Notes under the pieces: model-generated | Seen by the model: only the letters and a program-made list of their open reading frames with translations | Told to the model about the DNA's origin: nothing | Databases searched by the model: none | Source of the DNA: Bursaphelenchus xylophilus | Taxonomy: Eukaryota; Nematoda; Chromadorea; Rhabditida; Aphelenchoididae | Reading direction: 5' to 3' | DNA: 64,000 nt | Assembly: GCA_904066235.2 (NCBI GenBank) | Contig: CAJFCV020000001.1 | Coordinates: 992,001-1,056,000 of the forward strand | Program-made: the position numbers and the translations under genes | Part shown: piece by piece, positions 63,982-64,000 of the stretch | Layout: each line of letters starts with the position of its first letter | How positions within the stretch are numbered: the first letter of the stretch is position 1

Positions 63982-64000
63982 AGGTGTGACGCGCGCCGCC

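Overview
This window is nematode nuclear DNA, most likely from a rhabditid. The evidence is compact multi-exon genes with GT...(T)TTCAG introns, pyrimidine-AG sites just before start codons that could be spliced-leader acceptors, a worm-type CK1-like kinase family, a clear TRAF gene and a clear talin gene. No bacterial operon structure, tRNA or rRNA was seen. All gene models come from reading splice sites and reading frames by eye, without transcript data.

Layout. 1-0.5 kb: two 3' exons of an unrecognised minus-strand gene. 1.25-4.8 kb: a large imperfect palindrome whose arms carry four copies of the 3' part of a CK1-like kinase, at least one broken. 5.66-9.91 kb: complete six-exon TRAF gene (RING, TRAF zinc fingers, MATH). 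11.5-12.6 kb: small two-exon secreted-protein candidate on the minus strand. 14.2-19.9 kb: four-exon GT31 glycosyltransferase, with a palindromic dead Tc1-like element in intron 1. 20.03-23.62 kb: a 3.6 kb transposon-like element with about 360 bp inverted ends that carries pieces of host genes, including a broken SLC36-type amino-acid transporter. 25.96-27.76 kb: second GT31 gene with the same exon phases, so the two are tandem paralogues. 28.1-28.3 kb: small two-exon minus-strand gene. 28.6-36.7 kb: intergenic repeats and AT-rich low-complexity DNA. 37.21-57.16 kb: talin exons 1-12 (2,330 codons); the C-terminal I/LWEQ (THATCH) actin-binding domain lies beyond the window, so 57.16-64 kb is best read as talin intron. 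A 58-residue gene is nested on the minus strand in talin intron 2.

Repeats dominate the non-coding DNA. Family A: about 150 bp MITEs with TCAGTCTGTCGGGAAAATAA ends and TA targets, in two subfamilies with unrelated interiors. Family B: about 250 bp fold-back MITEs beginning TACAGTG-G-ACCTGATCC. Family C: about 400 bp elements ending in a conserved box (AAATCTGAGCGTCGCAC). Family D: arrays of the near-palindrome GCACWGTGC, often inside elements whose ends read TTTTCATAAAGTGCATGGAC. The strongest leads for something new are the gene-carrying element at 20-23.6 kb, the family D arrays (one with a regular spacing of about 27-28 bp), the kinase palindrome, and possible internal talin start sites. 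The genes belong to unrelated processes (signalling adaptor, Golgi glycosylation, integrin adhesion); I see no sign that they act as one pathway.
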